A stretch of DNA of 64,000 nucleotides, from contig NZ_LGQW01000015.1 of the NCBI RefSeq assembly GCF_003116035.1, positions 127,182 through 191,181 of the forward strand. The letters run 5' to 3'. The notes under the pieces were generated by a model. That model saw only the letters and a list, made by a program, of their open reading frames with translations. It was not told the DNA's origin and did no database searches. Below are positions 54,550 through 64,000 of this stretch, piece by piece. The position numbers and the translations under genes were made by a program. Source of the DNA: Azospirillum sp. TSH64. Lineage in GTDB: Bacteria; Pseudomonadota; Alphaproteobacteria; Azospirillales; Azospirillaceae. How positions within the stretch are numbered: position 1 is the first letter of the stretch; each line of letters starts with the position of its first letter.

Positions 54550-56493
54550 TCAGGGCGTCGCCGCCACCCCGCCGGGCGGCGTCAGTTCCTTCAGTTCGCC
54601 GTCATGGCCCAGCACGAACAGCCGCACCCGCTGGCCGGCCAGCTCGGGCGGAATGGGCAGGGCGAAGCCGCTGTCGGTCATCCGCCCGTCCTTGAGGACC
54701 GTTGCGACGTCGGGCCGCGCACCGCCGGTCGGGGCGGTCGCGACGATGCGGTCGCCCACCCCCAGCAGGACGAAGGCCGCCGGCGCCGGCACCGCCGCAT
54801 CGACCGCCCAGCCGAGTGCCGCCAGTGAGCCGGAGGGAAGCTGCGTGAAGCGGTCGAGCGAGCCGAGCAGTCCGCCCCCCTGGCCGCCGTCGCGCGGCAC
54901 TATGTCCAGCCGCAGTTGTGCCGAGGCTTCATCCAGCTTGCCCGCCTGCAACAGAGTGGCCAGCGTTCCCCGCTCCGGCCGGCTCGCAGCATCGGCGAGG
55001 ATCGTCTGCACGAAATCGGCCTTCAGATCGTAGGCGGCCTGGAGGAACGGCGCGATGTTGCGCGGCGAGGCGGACGGGCAGACCAGCGGCTGGCTCCAGT
55101 CCATCCCAGCCGGCTTGCGGATGGCTTGCAGATAGGTGGCGACGCAGCGCTCCGCCGCCCCGTCGCGCTCCGCCACCATGCGGTTGAGGCCGGCGACGCT
55201 CCAGTGCCGCCAGAAGGCGTCCGTCCCGGCGCCATGGCCGACGGCGAGCGCCGCCGCCAGCACCAGCCCGGCAAACGCTCCCGCCCCGGCTCCCACCCTC
55301 GTGCGGCGGCCGAACAGCAGGGTCCAGCCGGCGACCGCGGCGGGGAAGGCCAGCAGCACCGGATAGGCGTAGCGCGGGATGGTGCCGCAGCGCATGGCGT
55401 TGGCGATGCCCTCGCCGCACAGCCCGGCCCGGCCCAGCGCGGTGGTCATGGTGACGATCACCGTCCCGGCGATCAGCCCGGAAATGGCGAGCGCGGCATT
55501 GGGCCTCTCCCGCCCGGCGCGGCCCAGCAGCAGGCCCGCCGCCGGGATGAGGCAGAGCGCCAGGGCCGCCGCTCCCGCCGCCAGCGACAGCGGGGCTCCC
55601 ACCGCCTCCACCGGCAGGCCGGCGGCGGTGGCGAAGGCGCCCAGCAGGAAGGCCCAGAAGCCGCTATGCCAGGGCAGCACCAGCGGCTGGCCGGTGTGGT
55701 TGGCGTAGGAGCCGTGGAAGGTCATCCACAGCATCGCCGCGGTCAGCAGCAGACCGCCGCCGACCGCCACCAGCGTCCGGCCATCACGCTCCCCGTCCCG
55801 GCGCAGGGCCAGCACCGCCCCCGCTCCGGCCGCCCCCAGGGCATAGCTGGCGCCGAACACACCGGTGGAACCGAAAGCCAGCAGGAACAGCGTCGCCAGC
55901 ACCAGCCGCCCGCGGGCCAGCGTATGGAGGAACAGGAACAGGCAGGTGAAGAAGATCGGCTGGGCCAGCCCCATGTGCTGGTAATAGAAATACTCGTTGT
56001 TCAACGTGCCGGTCAGGAACAGCCCGGCCGCCGCCACCGGCACCCCATCCCAGGCCGAGCGCACGCAGTCCCGCAGCAGCACCAGGGCGTAAGCGGCGAG
56101 CATGGCAGCGAAGGCCAGCCAGCCGACCAGCCGGAAGGTGAGGAAATCGACGCCGATGGCCTGCCACAGCCCGTGGGTCAGCAGCTTGAAGAAGGGTGCG
56201 ACATGGTCGCTGTCCTTGGCGAAGATCGACTGGAAGGTCAGTGGCTGCTGCACGCCCTGGGCGGTGCCGAAGAAATAGCCCCAATCGTCCCAATAGGGCA
56301 GGCCGGTGCTGGCATGCATGTTCATGCCGAACTGATAGGCGACGATCAGCGCCCCCACCCCCAGCAGCAGCCCGACCAGGGTGCGGGCGGACGACGACGC
56401 GCGGCCGGCGGGGACCTCGGAACGGGCAGCATCGTGCATGTCCGCGCCCCCGCGCGTCCGGGGGAACGAGCGATCCAGACTGTCTAGGCTCAT
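54550..56493 (-). CDS. Polytopic membrane protein, GT-C-like (tentative)
   Basis: 647 residues with roughly ten membrane spans in the first 450 and a soluble C-terminal domain (about 490-647). An early loop contains YWDDWGYFFG and, after a spacer, HVAPFFKLLTHGLW: acidic then His residues in the first periplasmic loop, reminiscent of GT-C glycosyltransferases that use polyprenyl-phosphate sugars. Start ATG at 56493 overlaps the asnB stop (ATGA). A frame running to 57003 lies inside asnB and is rejected. A partner for the GtrB-like enzyme is plausible but unproven. Confidence 0.7.
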   Translation of the reverse strand: MSLDSLDRSFPRTRGGADMHDAARSEVPAGRASSSARTLVGLLLGVGALIVAYQFGMNMHASTGLPYWDDWGYFFGTAQGVQQPLTFQSIFAKDSDHVAPFFKLLTHGLWQAIGVDFLTFRLVGWLAFAAMLAAYALVLLRDCVRSAWDGVPVAAAGLFLTGTLNNEYFYYQHMGLAQPIFFTCLFLFLHTLARGRLVLATLFLLAFGSTGVFGASYALGAAGAGAVLALRRDGERDGRTLVAVGGGLLLTAAMLWMTFHGSYANHTGQPLVLPWHSGFWAFLLGAFATAAGLPVEAVGAPLSLAAGAAALALCLIPAAGLLLGRAGRERPNAALAISGLIAGTVIVTMTTALGRAGLCGEGIANAMRCGTIPRYAYPVLLAFPAAVAGWTLLFGRRTRVGAGAGAFAGLVLAAALAVGHGAGTDAFWRHWSVAGLNRMVAERDGAAERCVATYLQAIRKPAGMDWSQPLVCPSASPRNIAPFLQAAYDLKADFVQTILADAASRPERGTLATLLQAGKLDEASAQLRLDIVPRDGGQGGGLLGSLDRFTQLPSGSLAALGWAVDAAVPAPAAFVLLGVGDRIVATAPTGGARPDVATVLKDGRMTDSGFALPIPPELAGQRVRLFVLGHDGELKELTPPGGVAATP

Positions 56494-58406
56494 ACGGCGT
56501 TTTCCATCGGGGTCGGTGCCGGGGTCTGGGCCGGGCGGTCCAGCGCGGTGGCGAGCGCCGTCCAGGCCCACAGCAGGCCGCGGTGGTCGGCCTGCCCGCT
56601 GCGGTGTTCGTCCCAGCGCGCCGCCAGCCACTTGCCGTCCACCCCGATGCGCGCCGCAGTTTCCAGCGGCGGCTGGGGCAGGTGGCGCAGCCAGCGGCTC
56701 AAGGGGATGCCGAAGCCCTTCTTGGGCCGAGACAGGATCGCCGGCGGCAGCAGTGGAGCCATCGCCTTCTTCAGGATCCATTTTCGCGTGCCGCCCCGAA
56801 TGCCGTTCGGCTGGAGCTTCACGCCGGCCGGCAGGCGGCTGACGAAGGCGACGAGGTCGCGGTCGAGGAAGGGCGAGCGCGTCTCCAGCGAGCAGAACAT
56901 GCTGGCGCGGTCGGCCTTGATCAGCAAATTCTCGCCCAGATAGAAGCGGCCGTAGAACTCGATGGAGCGGTCGACGTCGTGCCGGCTGGCGCCCGAGCGC
57001 CACAGCGCGTCGGCCTCGTCATACAGCTCGTCGGCGGTCAGCTCGACGCCGAACAGCCGCGAGACCTCCTCCACCGACGCCGGCCCCAGCCAGGCCGGCA
57101 TCCAGTGCGCCGGCCGGTGCCCCAGCCCGCGCAGCGCCCGGCGCAGCTTGAAGTCGAAGCTCATATTGCGGTCCGACCGCGGCAGCCGGTGGGCCACCGC
57201 CTCCGCCAGCCGGTGCAGCGGGCGGGGGACGGCATGGTGGTAGAGCCGCGCCGTGCGTAGCGCGTCGAAGGTGTCATACCCCGCGAACAGCTCGTCGCCA
57301 CCGTCGCCTGTCAGCGCCACCGTCACCCGTTCACGGGCGAAGCGCGACAGCAGATGCGTCGGCAGGATGGAGGGATCGGCGATCGGATCGTCCAGCCGGC
57401 CCAGCAACTCCGGCAGCATTTCCGCCGCGGTGTCGAGATTCAGCGTGCGGCAGGCATGGTCGGTGCCGTAATGGCGCGCGGCGTCGGCCGCATAGCCGCT
57501 CTCGTCGAAGCTCGGCTCGTCGAAGCCGATGGTGAAGGTCTTCATGGTGACCGGGTCGCGGTGCCGGGCCGCGAGCGCCACGATGGCGGCGCTGTCGATG
57601 CCGCCGGACAGGAAGAAGCCGACCGGCACGTCGCTCAGCATGCGGCGTTCCACCGCGCGGTCCAGCAGCTCGCGCAGTTCCTCGGCCCACTCATCAGGGC
57701 TGCCCGGCGGCTGGTCGTCCACCACCATCCGGTATTCCCAATACCGGCTGACCGACAGCCGGCGGCTGGCCAGGTCGTAGACCATGCTGCAGCCGCCCGG
57801 CAGCTTGCGCACCGCGGCATGGGCGGTCAGCGGCGCTGGGATGAAGCCGTAGGCGAAATATTTGACCAGGGCCTTGCGGTCCAGCGTGTCCGGCACCGAC
57901 GGGTGCGACAGCACCGCGGTGGCTTCCGACGCGAAGACCAGCCCGTCCGCCGTCTCGGCATAAAACAGCGGCTTCTTGCCGAAACGGTCGCGGCCGAAGA
58001 CCAGCCGGCCCCGGCGGCGGTCGTACAGGCAGAAGGCGAACATGCCGTTCAGCCGCTCCAGCATGTCCAGGCCCCATTCCCGGTAGCCGTGCAGCAGCAC
58101 CTCGGTGTCGGAATGGTCGGTGACGAAGCGGTGGCCGGCCTGCTCCAGCGCGCGGCGCAGCTCCGGCGCATTGTAGATCTCGCCGTTGTAGACGATGACC
58201 AGATCGCCTTCCGCCGTGGCCATCGGCTGATGGCCGCCCTCGATGTCGATGATGGCGAGGCGGCGGAATCCCAGATGCACGGCCAAGGCGCCGCCGGTGT
58301 CGATATGGACGCCGTCGTCGTCGGGACCGCGGTAACGGATGATTCTGGTCATGACGGCGAGGTCGCGCTCGCCGCCGGGTCCGGCGAAGCCGGCGAAACC
58401 GCACAT
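56490..58406 (-). CDS. asnB: Asparagine synthetase (glutamine-hydrolysing)
   Basis: 638 residues. The catalytic Cys follows the initiator Met (MCGFAGFAG), then RYRGPDDDG and VYNGEIYNAPELR, the glutaminase part. The synthetase half has GFFLSGGIDSAAIVALAAR (PP-loop) and LTGDGGDELFAGYD. Inside glycan clusters AsnB homologues often amidate uronic acids or other sugar carboxylates rather than making asparagine; which applies here cannot be read from sequence. It is coupled to the membrane protein downstream. Confidence 0.93.
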   Translation of the reverse strand: MCGFAGFAGPGGERDLAVMTRIIRYRGPDDDGVHIDTGGALAVHLGFRRLAIIDIEGGHQPMATAEGDLVIVYNGEIYNAPELRRALEQAGHRFVTDHSDTEVLLHGYREWGLDMLERLNGMFAFCLYDRRRGRLVFGRDRFGKKPLFYAETADGLVFASEATAVLSHPSVPDTLDRKALVKYFAYGFIPAPLTAHAAVRKLPGGCSMVYDLASRRLSVSRYWEYRMVVDDQPPGSPDEWAEELRELLDRAVERRMLSDVPVGFFLSGGIDSAAIVALAARHRDPVTMKTFTIGFDEPSFDESGYAADAARHYGTDHACRTLNLDTAAEMLPELLGRLDDPIADPSILPTHLLSRFARERVTVALTGDGGDELFAGYDTFDALRTARLYHHAVPRPLHRLAEAVAHRLPRSDRNMSFDFKLRRALRGLGHRPAHWMPAWLGPASVEEVSRLFGVELTADELYDEADALWRSGASRHDVDRSIEFYGRFYLGENLLIKADRASMFCSLETRSPFLDRDLVAFVSRLPAGVKLQPNGIRGGTRKWILKKAMAPLLPPAILSRPKKGFGIPLSRWLRHLPQPPLETAARIGVDGKWLAARWDEHRSGQADHRGLLWAWTALATALDRPAQTPAPTPMENAV

Positions 58407-58624
58407 GGGGCTGCTCTCCCGAAGGGACTGCCGAGGGTGGCGACGGGGGCTAGGTGTAGCGCCTCCCCCGGCCGGGTGCCATGGCGAAATGCCGGACCCT
58501 GGGTACCGGCGAGGCGGGGACAGCGGGCGCGTGGGCGGAAAGTCGTGGCTTCCGGGTCCTGCTTTGGCTACAGCAGGGGGCGTGGTATGCGGCCAGCTTG
58601 GCCGGGTCGGATGGGAGCGGGTGG

Positions 58625-59434
58625 ATGATCGGTGGGCCGGTGGATCTGGAAGGCGGCTTCAACCGCATGCGCCCGTGCCGTCACGGCTTGATGGTCTACA
58701 ACCGCAATGACCGCTATGTCGGCCGCTCCCTCGATCTCTACGGCGAATATGCCGAGTATGAGGTGGCCCTGTTCCGCTCGGTCGTGCGTCCGGGGGACGT
58801 CGTGGTCGAGGTTGGGGCCAACATCGGCGCCCAGACCCTGCCGCTGGCCCGCATCGTCGGGCCATCGGGCACCGTCATCGCCTTCGAGCCGCAGGAGATG
58901 CTGTTCAACCTGCTTTCCGCCAATCTGGCCCTGAACGGCGTGACCAGCGTGCGGGCTCGGCGCATGGCGGTGGGAAGCGAGGCCGGCACCATCCGGGTGC
59001 CGACGCTCGACCCGAACTGCTCCAACAATTTCGGCGCCCTCGGCCTCGGCGGGTGGGACCATGGCGAGCTGGTTCCGCTGGTGACGCTGGACAGCCTGAA
59101 CCTGCCGTCCTGCCGCTTGCTGAAGGCCGACGTGGAGGGCATGGAGGAGGCGGTGCTGCGCGGAGCCAGCGGGCTGATCGCGCGCCACCGGCCGGTGCTG
59201 TATGTCGAGAACGACCGGCGCGACTGCTCGCCCGCCCTGATCGGGCTGATCCGGTCGATGGGCTACCGGGTCTGGTGGCACACGGCCCGCCTGTTCCATC
59301 CCGACAACTTCGCCGGCAACTCCACCGACCTGTTCGGCGGGGTCGGCGCCGTCAACCTCGTCGCCTTGCCGCCGGGCAGCGACATCCATATCCCCGAACC
59401 CGAGATCACCGACGATCACGCCTGGTGGCAGTGA
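58625..59434 (+). CDS. FkbM-family methyltransferase
   Basis: 269 residues from the ATG at 58625, which has GGGAG upstream; an in-frame ATG at 58481 would add 48 residues. The family pattern is clear: NDRYVGRSLDLYGEYAEYEV, then VVEVGANIGAQTLPLARIVG (SAM site), AFEPQEMLFNLLSANLALNG and LLKADVEGMEEAVLRGA. FkbM proteins O-methylate sugars and related compounds. It is divergent from asnB and stands before the CDP-sugar genes. Confidence 0.9.
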   Translation: MIGGPVDLEGGFNRMRPCRHGLMVYNRNDRYVGRSLDLYGEYAEYEVALFRSVVRPGDVVVEVGANIGAQTLPLARIVGPSGTVIAFEPQEMLFNLLSANLALNGVTSVRARRMAVGSEAGTIRVPTLDPNCSNNFGALGLGGWDHGELVPLVTLDSLNLPSCRLLKADVEGMEEAVLRGASGLIARHRPVLYVENDRRDCSPALIGLIRSMGYRVWWHTARLFHPDNFAGNSTDLFGGVGAVNLVALPPGSDIHIPEPEITDDHAWWQ

Positions 59435-59558
59435 GACAACTCTTCACCGTGACCTTTGGAGTCCATGGACGAGCCCGAACGTCGGTGCTTGACCGTTTTT
59501 TCATGGGTTGATTAATAGTCTACCAAGGCCCATTTCTGAACTGGAAGAGCTGCAGAAA

Positions 59559-60329
59559 ATGAAAGCTGTAATACTTGCCGGCGGCCTTGGAACGCGGCTT
59601 TCCGAAGAAACGGACCTGCGTCCGAAGCCAATGGTGGAAATCGGAGGCAAGCCGATCCTCTGGCATATCATGAAGATTTATTCCTCTCACGGCATCAATG
59701 ACTTCGTCATCTGTCTGGGTTACAAAGGCTATGCCATCAAGGAATATTTCTCCAGCTATTCTCTTCACAATTCGGACGTGACCATCGACTTGCGAACCAA
59801 CACGATCGAGGTTCACCGCCGCCTTGCCGAACCCTGGCGCATCACCCTGGTCGAAACCGGAGAATCCACCTTGACCGGGGGCCGCATCAAGCGGGTGCTG
59901 CCCTATCTGGAGGGGGAGGAAGCCTTCTGCCTCACCTACGGCGACGGCGTCGGCAACGTGGACATTTCCGCTGCGATCACCTTCCACAAGGCCCATGGCC
60001 GCGCCGCCACCATGACTGTAGTGCATCCGCCCGGCCGCTACGGTCTGGTGGAACTGGAGGGCGACCGCATCTCTGCTTTCCAGGAAAAACTGCCCGGCGA
60101 CGGCGCCCGCATCAACGGCGGCTTCTTCGTGCTGTCGCCGACGGTCGGCCGCTACATCGACGGCGACGACACCATGTGGGAGCAGGAGCCGCTGCGCCGT
60201 CTGGTCGAGGACGGCCAACTGCATGCCTGGAAGCATGACGGCTTCTGGCAGTGCATGGACACCATCCGCGACAAGCGCCTGCTGGAGGATCTGTGGATCG
60301 CCGGCAACCCGCCTTGGAAGAGCTGGTGA
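59559..60329 (+). CDS. rfbF: Glucose-1-phosphate cytidylyltransferase
   Basis: 256 residues. The nucleotidyltransferase signature is AVILAGGLGTRLSEETDLRP followed by KPMVEIGGKPILWHIM; LTYGDGVGNVD and GFWQCMDTIRDKRLLE are also typical of RfbF/DdhA. It makes CDP-glucose from CTP and glucose-1-phosphate, the first step to CDP-linked 3,6-dideoxyhexoses. ATG at 59559 with GGAAGAG upstream; the longest frame (59508) is not needed. The upstream 250 bases and 5' end are less GC-rich. Confidence 0.95.
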   Translation: MKAVILAGGLGTRLSEETDLRPKPMVEIGGKPILWHIMKIYSSHGINDFVICLGYKGYAIKEYFSSYSLHNSDVTIDLRTNTIEVHRRLAEPWRITLVETGESTLTGGRIKRVLPYLEGEEAFCLTYGDGVGNVDISAAITFHKAHGRAATMTVVHPPGRYGLVELEGDRISAFQEKLPGDGARINGGFFVLSPTVGRYIDGDDTMWEQEPLRRLVEDGQLHAWKHDGFWQCMDTIRDKRLLEDLWIAGNPPWKSW

Positions 60330-60337
60330 CCGCCCCG

Positions 60338-61432
60338 ATGAGCGCGCACATGTCCGCGAGTGCGTCCTTCTGGTCCGGCAAGTCGGTTTTCCTGACCGGC
60401 CACACCGGCTTCAAGGGAAGCTGGCTCGGCTTCTGGCTCTCCGCCATGGGAGCCCGCGTCACTGGCTACGCGCTGGAGCCGCCAACCAGCCCCAGCCTGT
60501 TCGAGGCGGCGGGCCTGCGCGAGCGTTTGCACCGCAACGAGATCGCCGACATCCGCGACCGCGATCGGCTGGAGGCGGCGCTGTCCGCCGCCCACCCCGA
60601 CATCATCATCCACATGGCGGCCCAGCCGCTGGTGCTGCGCTCCTACCGCGACCCGGTGGAGACCTACGCCACCAACGTCATGGGCACGGTGCATCTGCTC
60701 GATGCGGTGCGCCGGATCGACAGTGTGCGCGTGGTGGTCAACGTCACCAGCGACAAATGCTATGAGAACCGCGAGTGGGTCTGGGGCTATCGCGAGACCG
60801 AGCCGATGGGCGGCCGCGACCCGTACAGCAACAGCAAGGGCTGTGCGGAACTGGTGACCGCCGCCTTCCGCCAGTCCTTCTTCCTGCCGGGGGAAAGCCC
60901 GGTCGCCCTGGTGTCGGGCCGCGCCGGCAACGTGGTGGGCGGCGGCGACTGGGCGGAGGACCGGCTGGTCCCTGACCTGATCCGCGCCTTCCTGGACGGC
61001 CGTCCGGCGGTGGTGCGCAACCGTCATTCAACCCGGCCCTGGCAGCATGTGCTGGACCCGCTGCACGGTTATCTGATGCTGGCCGAAGCTGCCTGGACCG
61101 AGCCGGCGACCCATGCCGAGGGCTGGAACTTCGGCCCGGCCGAGGGCAGCGCCCGCCCGGTCCATTGGGTGGCCGACCGGCTTGCCGCGCTGTGGGGCGA
61201 CGGTGCCGCCTGGATCGACAACAGCGGCCCCGCCGGCCCGCACGAGAATCGCTTCCTGGCGCTCGACTGCGCCAAGGCGCGGCAGCGGCTGGGCTGGGCG
61301 CCGCGCTGGAATCTGGCGGAGACGCTGGCCCGCACCGTCGAGTGGTATCGCGCCTATGGCCGCGGCGGGGACATCCCCGCCCTTATGTCGGCCCAGCTTC
61401 TTGCGTATAACGAGGCCCGTCCGGTCGCCTGA
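60338..61432 (+). CDS. rfbG: CDP-glucose 4,6-dehydratase
   Basis: 364 residues of the extended SDR family. The NAD site is [15 protein letters not shown], the active-site Tyr-Lys is in [12 protein letters not shown], and [15 protein letters not shown] is characteristic of RfbG/DdhB. It converts CDP-glucose to CDP-4-keto-6-deoxyglucose. It begins 8 bases after rfbF (ATG 60338), so both are one operon. Confidence 0.95.
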   Translation: MSAHMSASASFWSGKSVFLTGHTGFKGSWLGFWLSAMGARVTGYALEPPTSPSLFEAAGLRERLHRNEIADIRDRDRLEAALSAAHPDIIIHMAAQPLVLRSYRDPVETYATNVMGTVHLLDAVRRIDSVRVVVNVTSDKCYENREWVWGYRETEPMGGRDPYSNSKGCAELVTAAFRQSFFLPGESPVALVSGRAGNVVGGGDWAEDRLVPDLIRAFLDGRPAVVRNRHSTRPWQHVLDPLHGYLMLAEAAWTEPATHAEGWNFGPAEGSARPVHWVADRLAALWGDGAAWIDNSGPAGPHENRFLALDCAKARQRLGWAPRWNLAETLARTVEWYRAYGRGGDIPALMSAQLLAYNEARPVA

Positions 61433-61478
61433 GGCGGCCGGCGCCCTTCCGCATCACCGTTCCTTCCGTGAGACCGTC

Positions 61479-62834
61479 ATGACCTCCTCTTCCTCCTCGC
61501 CGGCCGGCTCCGCGGATCGCCGGGAAGATCTGCGCCGCCGGATCCTCGATCTGGTGGCCGAATATGCGGAGGTCGCCCATGCCGACCGGCCCTTCGACGC
61601 CGAACGCTCGCCGGTCCCCGTCAGCGGCAAGGTCTATGGCGGCGAGGAGATGGCGCTGCTGGTGGACTCCGCCCTCGATTTCTGGCTGACCACCGGCCGC
61701 TTCAACGATGCCTTCGAAAAGCGGCTGGCCGAGTTCCTCGGAGCCCGTAACGTTCTGACGGTTAATTCCGGCTCGTCGGCCAACCTCTTGGCGCTGACTG
61801 CGCTGACCTCGCCGCTGCTGGGCGACCGCGCGCTGAATCCTGGCGACGAGATCATCACCTGCGCCACCGGCTTCCCAACCACGGTGAACCCGATCCTGCA
61901 GAACGGGATGGTCCCGGTCTTCCTCGACGTCGACATCCCGACCTACAACATGGACATGCGGCTGCTGGAAGAGGCGGTGGGGCCACGTACCCGCGGCATC
62001 ATGCTGGCCCACACGCTGGGCAACCCCTTCGACCTCGCCGCCGTCACCCGCGTCGCCGAGAAGCACGGGTTATGGGTGGTGGAGGATTGCTGCGACGCGC
62101 TGGGCGCGCGCTATGACGGCAAGCTGGTCGGCAGCTTCGGCGACGTCGGCACCCTCAGCTTCTACCCGGCACATCACATCACGATGGGCGAGGGCGGGGC
62201 GGTCTTCACCGGCAACGCCAAGCTGAAGCGCTCGCTGGAATCCTTCCGCGATTGGGGACGCGACTGCTGGTGCCAGCCGGGCCAGGACAACACCTGCAAG
62301 CAGCGCTTCAACTGGCAGCTCGGCGATCTGCCGCACGGCTACGACCACAAGTATATTTACTCCCATATCGGCTACAACCTGAAGATTACCGATATGCAGG
62401 CCGCCGTTGGGCTGGGCCAGATGGACCGGCTGGAGGGCTTCATCGAGGCGCGCAAGGCGAACTTCGCCCGCCTGAAAGCTGGGATGGCCGAATTGGCCGA
62501 CATGCTGATCCTGCCGGAGGCGACACCGAACAGCGACCCGTCCTGGTTCGGCTTTCCCATCACGGTGGCGGCCGGCGCGCCCTTCAGCCGCGACGAGCTG
62601 ACCCGCGAGTTGACCCGCGCCCGCGTCGGCACGCGCCAGCTGTTCGGTGGCAACCTGCTGCGCCAGCCCTACATGAAGGGACGACCGCACCGTGTCGTCG
62701 GCGAGCTGACGAACAGCGACATCATCACCGCCCGCACCCTGTGGATCGGCGTTTATCCCGGCCTGACCGCCGCCCACATCGACTATATGCTGGACATCAT
62801 CCGCGGTTTCGTCCGGGCGCGGACGGCCGGCTGA
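61479..62834 (+). CDS. rfbH: CDP-4-keto-6-deoxyglucose 3-dehydratase (E1-type)
   Basis: 451 residues of the aminotransferase fold, but the PLP-binding Lys is replaced by His in [14 protein letters not shown], as in RfbH/AscC (E1), which uses PMP and a [2Fe-2S] centre. The cluster cysteines match the known C-x57-C-x1-C-x7-C pattern exactly: a Cys in [10 protein letters not shown], then RDCWC and, seven residues on, DNTC. It removes the C-3 hydroxyl with the help of a reductase (E3), which is not in the window. ATG at 61479, 46 bases after rfbG. Confidence 0.95.
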   Translation: MTSSSSSPAGSADRREDLRRRILDLVAEYAEVAHADRPFDAERSPVPVSGKVYGGEEMALLVDSALDFWLTTGRFNDAFEKRLAEFLGARNVLTVNSGSSANLLALTALTSPLLGDRALNPGDEIITCATGFPTTVNPILQNGMVPVFLDVDIPTYNMDMRLLEEAVGPRTRGIMLAHTLGNPFDLAAVTRVAEKHGLWVVEDCCDALGARYDGKLVGSFGDVGTLSFYPAHHITMGEGGAVFTGNAKLKRSLESFRDWGRDCWCQPGQDNTCKQRFNWQLGDLPHGYDHKYIYSHIGYNLKITDMQAAVGLGQMDRLEGFIEARKANFARLKAGMAELADMLILPEATPNSDPSWFGFPITVAAGAPFSRDELTRELTRARVGTRQLFGGNLLRQPYMKGRPHRVVGELTNSDIITARTLWIGVYPGLTAAHIDYMLDIIRGFVRARTAG

Positions 62835-62858
62835 GGCGGCCGGGCGATGCGCGTCCCA

Positions 62859-63827
62859 ATGCGCGTCCTCGTAACCGGCTCCGGCGGTTTCCTCGGCGCG
62901 CATGTCGCCGACCGTTTCGCCCGAGCCGGCTGGACGGTGCTGGCCGCCGGCCGGAAAGGCGGCGGCGACTGGCGCCTCGCCCGTCTCGGCGTGGCGGCGG
63001 AGCCGGTTCGGCTCGACCTGACGGCGTCGGGGGAGGAGATCGCGGCGGCGGTGGCCAACGCGCGTCCCGACCTGATCGTCCATTGCGCCGCCTACGGTGT
63101 CGATTATCGGTTTCAGGACGTGGCAGCGTCGGTCCGCACCAATCTGGAAGGCACGCTGCATCTGGTACGCGCGGCGGCCCAGGCGAAAGCCGGCCGCGTC
63201 ATCCATGTCGGCACCTGCTACGAATACGGCCCCTCCGACCGTCCGATCAGCGAGGACGCGCTGCCGGCCCCGCGCAGCCTCTATGGCATCACCAAGGCTG
63301 CGGCGACCCTGGCGGCGCTCGGCACCGCCGCGTCGCGCGGGCTGGCGCTCGCCGTTGTCCGGCCCTTCGGCATGTATGGTCCGCTGGAGAACGACACGAA
63401 GTTCGTGCCGATGATCCTGCGCGCCTGCCGCGACGGCCGGCGGACCGAACTGACCGCCGGCGGCCAGCTGCGCGACTACGTCTATGTCGGCGACGTGGCC
63501 GAGGCCTGCCTGCGTCTGGCTGAGACGGCGGACTTCCCGGCCGGCGAGATCGTCAATCTCGGCTCCGGCGCGCCGATCACCATCCGCGCCTTGGGCGAGG
63601 CCGCGGCCGCGGCCGTCGGCCATGGCGGCGACTCCCTGGTCTGGGGCGCCTTGCCCTACCGCCCGGACGAGGCGATGAGCATCGTCGCCGATGCCGCGAA
63701 AGCCGCCGCAAGGCTCGGCTGGCGGGCCTCGACCCCGCTGGACGAAGGGATGCGGCGGGTTCTAGCCTTTCTCAATCCGCCCGAAACCCTGCCTGAAAAT
63801 TTCGGAGTTCTCCCGTGCGCTACCTGA
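62859..63827 (+). CDS. SDR reductase, likely CDP-paratose/abequose synthase
   Basis: 322 residues from the ATG at 62859 (an ATG four codons earlier, 62847, is also possible). Extended [36 protein letters not shown] and YGITK (Tyr-x3-Lys). It follows rfbH and precedes an RfbE-like epimerase, the place occupied by the CDP-3,6-dideoxyhexose 4-ketoreductases RfbJ (abequose) or RfbS (paratose). The following epimerase acts on CDP-paratose, so paratose synthase is the better guess. Confidence 0.8.
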   Translation: MRVLVTGSGGFLGAHVADRFARAGWTVLAAGRKGGGDWRLARLGVAAEPVRLDLTASGEEIAAAVANARPDLIVHCAAYGVDYRFQDVAASVRTNLEGTLHLVRAAAQAKAGRVIHVGTCYEYGPSDRPISEDALPAPRSLYGITKAAATLAALGTAASRGLALAVVRPFGMYGPLENDTKFVPMILRACRDGRRTELTAGGQLRDYVYVGDVAEACLRLAETADFPAGEIVNLGSGAPITIRALGEAAAAAVGHGGDSLVWGALPYRPDEAMSIVADAAKAAARLGWRASTPLDEGMRRVLAFLNPPETLPENFGVLPCAT

Positions 63828-64000
63828 TCACCGGAGGCTGCGGCTTCCTGGGCAGCAACCTCGCCGCCGCCGTTCTGGAGCGTGGAGAGGATCTCTGTGT
63901 CTTCGACAATCTGTCCCGCCGGGGCAGCACGCTGAACCTCGACTGGCTGCGCGGCCAGGGCGGGTTCGAGTTCCGCCACGGCGACATCCGCAATCCCAAC
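63815..64000 (+). CDS. rfbE: CDP-paratose 2-epimerase, N-terminal fragment (runs off window)
   Basis: 62 residues are visible from a GTG at 63815 that overlaps the previous gene by 13 bases, with CGGAG upstream. The NAD motif is [16 protein letters not shown], followed by [11 protein letters not shown] and [10 protein letters not shown], which closely match the N-terminus of Salmonella RfbE (CDP-tyvelose epimerase). The enzyme turns CDP-paratose into CDP-tyvelose. Only the cofactor domain is visible; the rest lies beyond base 64000. Confidence 0.8.
   Translation, partial: MRYLITGGCGFLGSNLAAAVLERGEDLCVFDNLSRRGSTLNLDWLRGQGGFEFRHGDIRNPN

Noticed and set aside
1..64000. CRISPR arrays, rRNA, tRNA and intact insertion sequences
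   Set aside because: Looked for short regular repeats, conserved RNA gene segments and transposase motifs on both strands; none was convincing.

Overview
The window is GC-rich, densely coded bacterial DNA. Its mix of TPR-fused glycosyltransferases, Cache hybrid kinases, PAS-GGDEF proteins and an AqpZ-type aquaporin points to a soil or plant-associated alphaproteobacterium, most likely Azospirillum or a close Rhodospirillales relative. That is inference from gene style; no rRNA or other taxonomic marker is present. I see no tRNA, rRNA, CRISPR array or intact insertion sequence.

Region 1 (1-16.3 kb) is housekeeping and sensory. It holds the end of a receiver-domain protein, a D,D-carboxypeptidase with a SPOR domain, a TPR/glycosyltransferase-like protein and a Cache hybrid histidine kinase. 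A metal-efflux block follows: a MerR-type regulator divergent from a CPC-type P1B ATPase across a textbook 19-bp-spacer MerR promoter, a DUF411 protein, then a CsoR/RcnR-type repressor with its own palindromic operator, a NicO-family exporter and a DUF1232 protein. GmhB heptose phosphatase, a degenerate receiver, a LuxR regulator, aquaporin Z and a PAS-GGDEF diguanylate cyclase complete the region.

Region 2 (16.4-34 kb) is the most remarkable. It is a complete lambda-type siphophage tail operon in lambda order (U, V, G, T, H, M, L, K, I-J), followed by a 2194-residue tail fibre with four lectin-like repeats and a GH24 endolysin. No terminase, portal, capsid, protease, integrase or phage replication gene is visible. 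A perfect 15-bp inverted repeat lies upstream of it. A serine recombinase and a winged-helix protein of unknown function lie beyond it. The simplest reading is a non-contractile (F-type) tailocin; a decayed prophage is the main alternative.

Region 3 (36.3-64 kb) is a surface-glycan island. It has several paralogous TPR-glycosyltransferases, GT17, GT4 and GT2 enzymes, two SAM methyltransferases plus an FkbM-type one, a flippase-like membrane protein, a polytopic membrane protein coupled to asparagine synthetase, and a CDP-sugar pathway (RfbF, RfbG, RfbH, an SDR reductase and the start of an RfbE-like epimerase) predicted to make 3,6-dideoxyhexoses of the paratose/tyvelose type. Embedded in it (39.9-42.2 kb) is a small ParA plus a ribbon-helix-helix partner. 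They are separated by about 1 kb of AT-rich non-coding DNA carrying a spaced array of the palindrome TCATGA; two more copies flank the other side of parA, and a further pair sits in front of the flippase-like gene at 51.4 kb.

A working model for how the parts fit is that region 3 builds a variable O-antigen or glycosylated surface, which is the kind of receptor that the lectin-rich tail particle of region 2 would recognise on competitors. This link is inference only.
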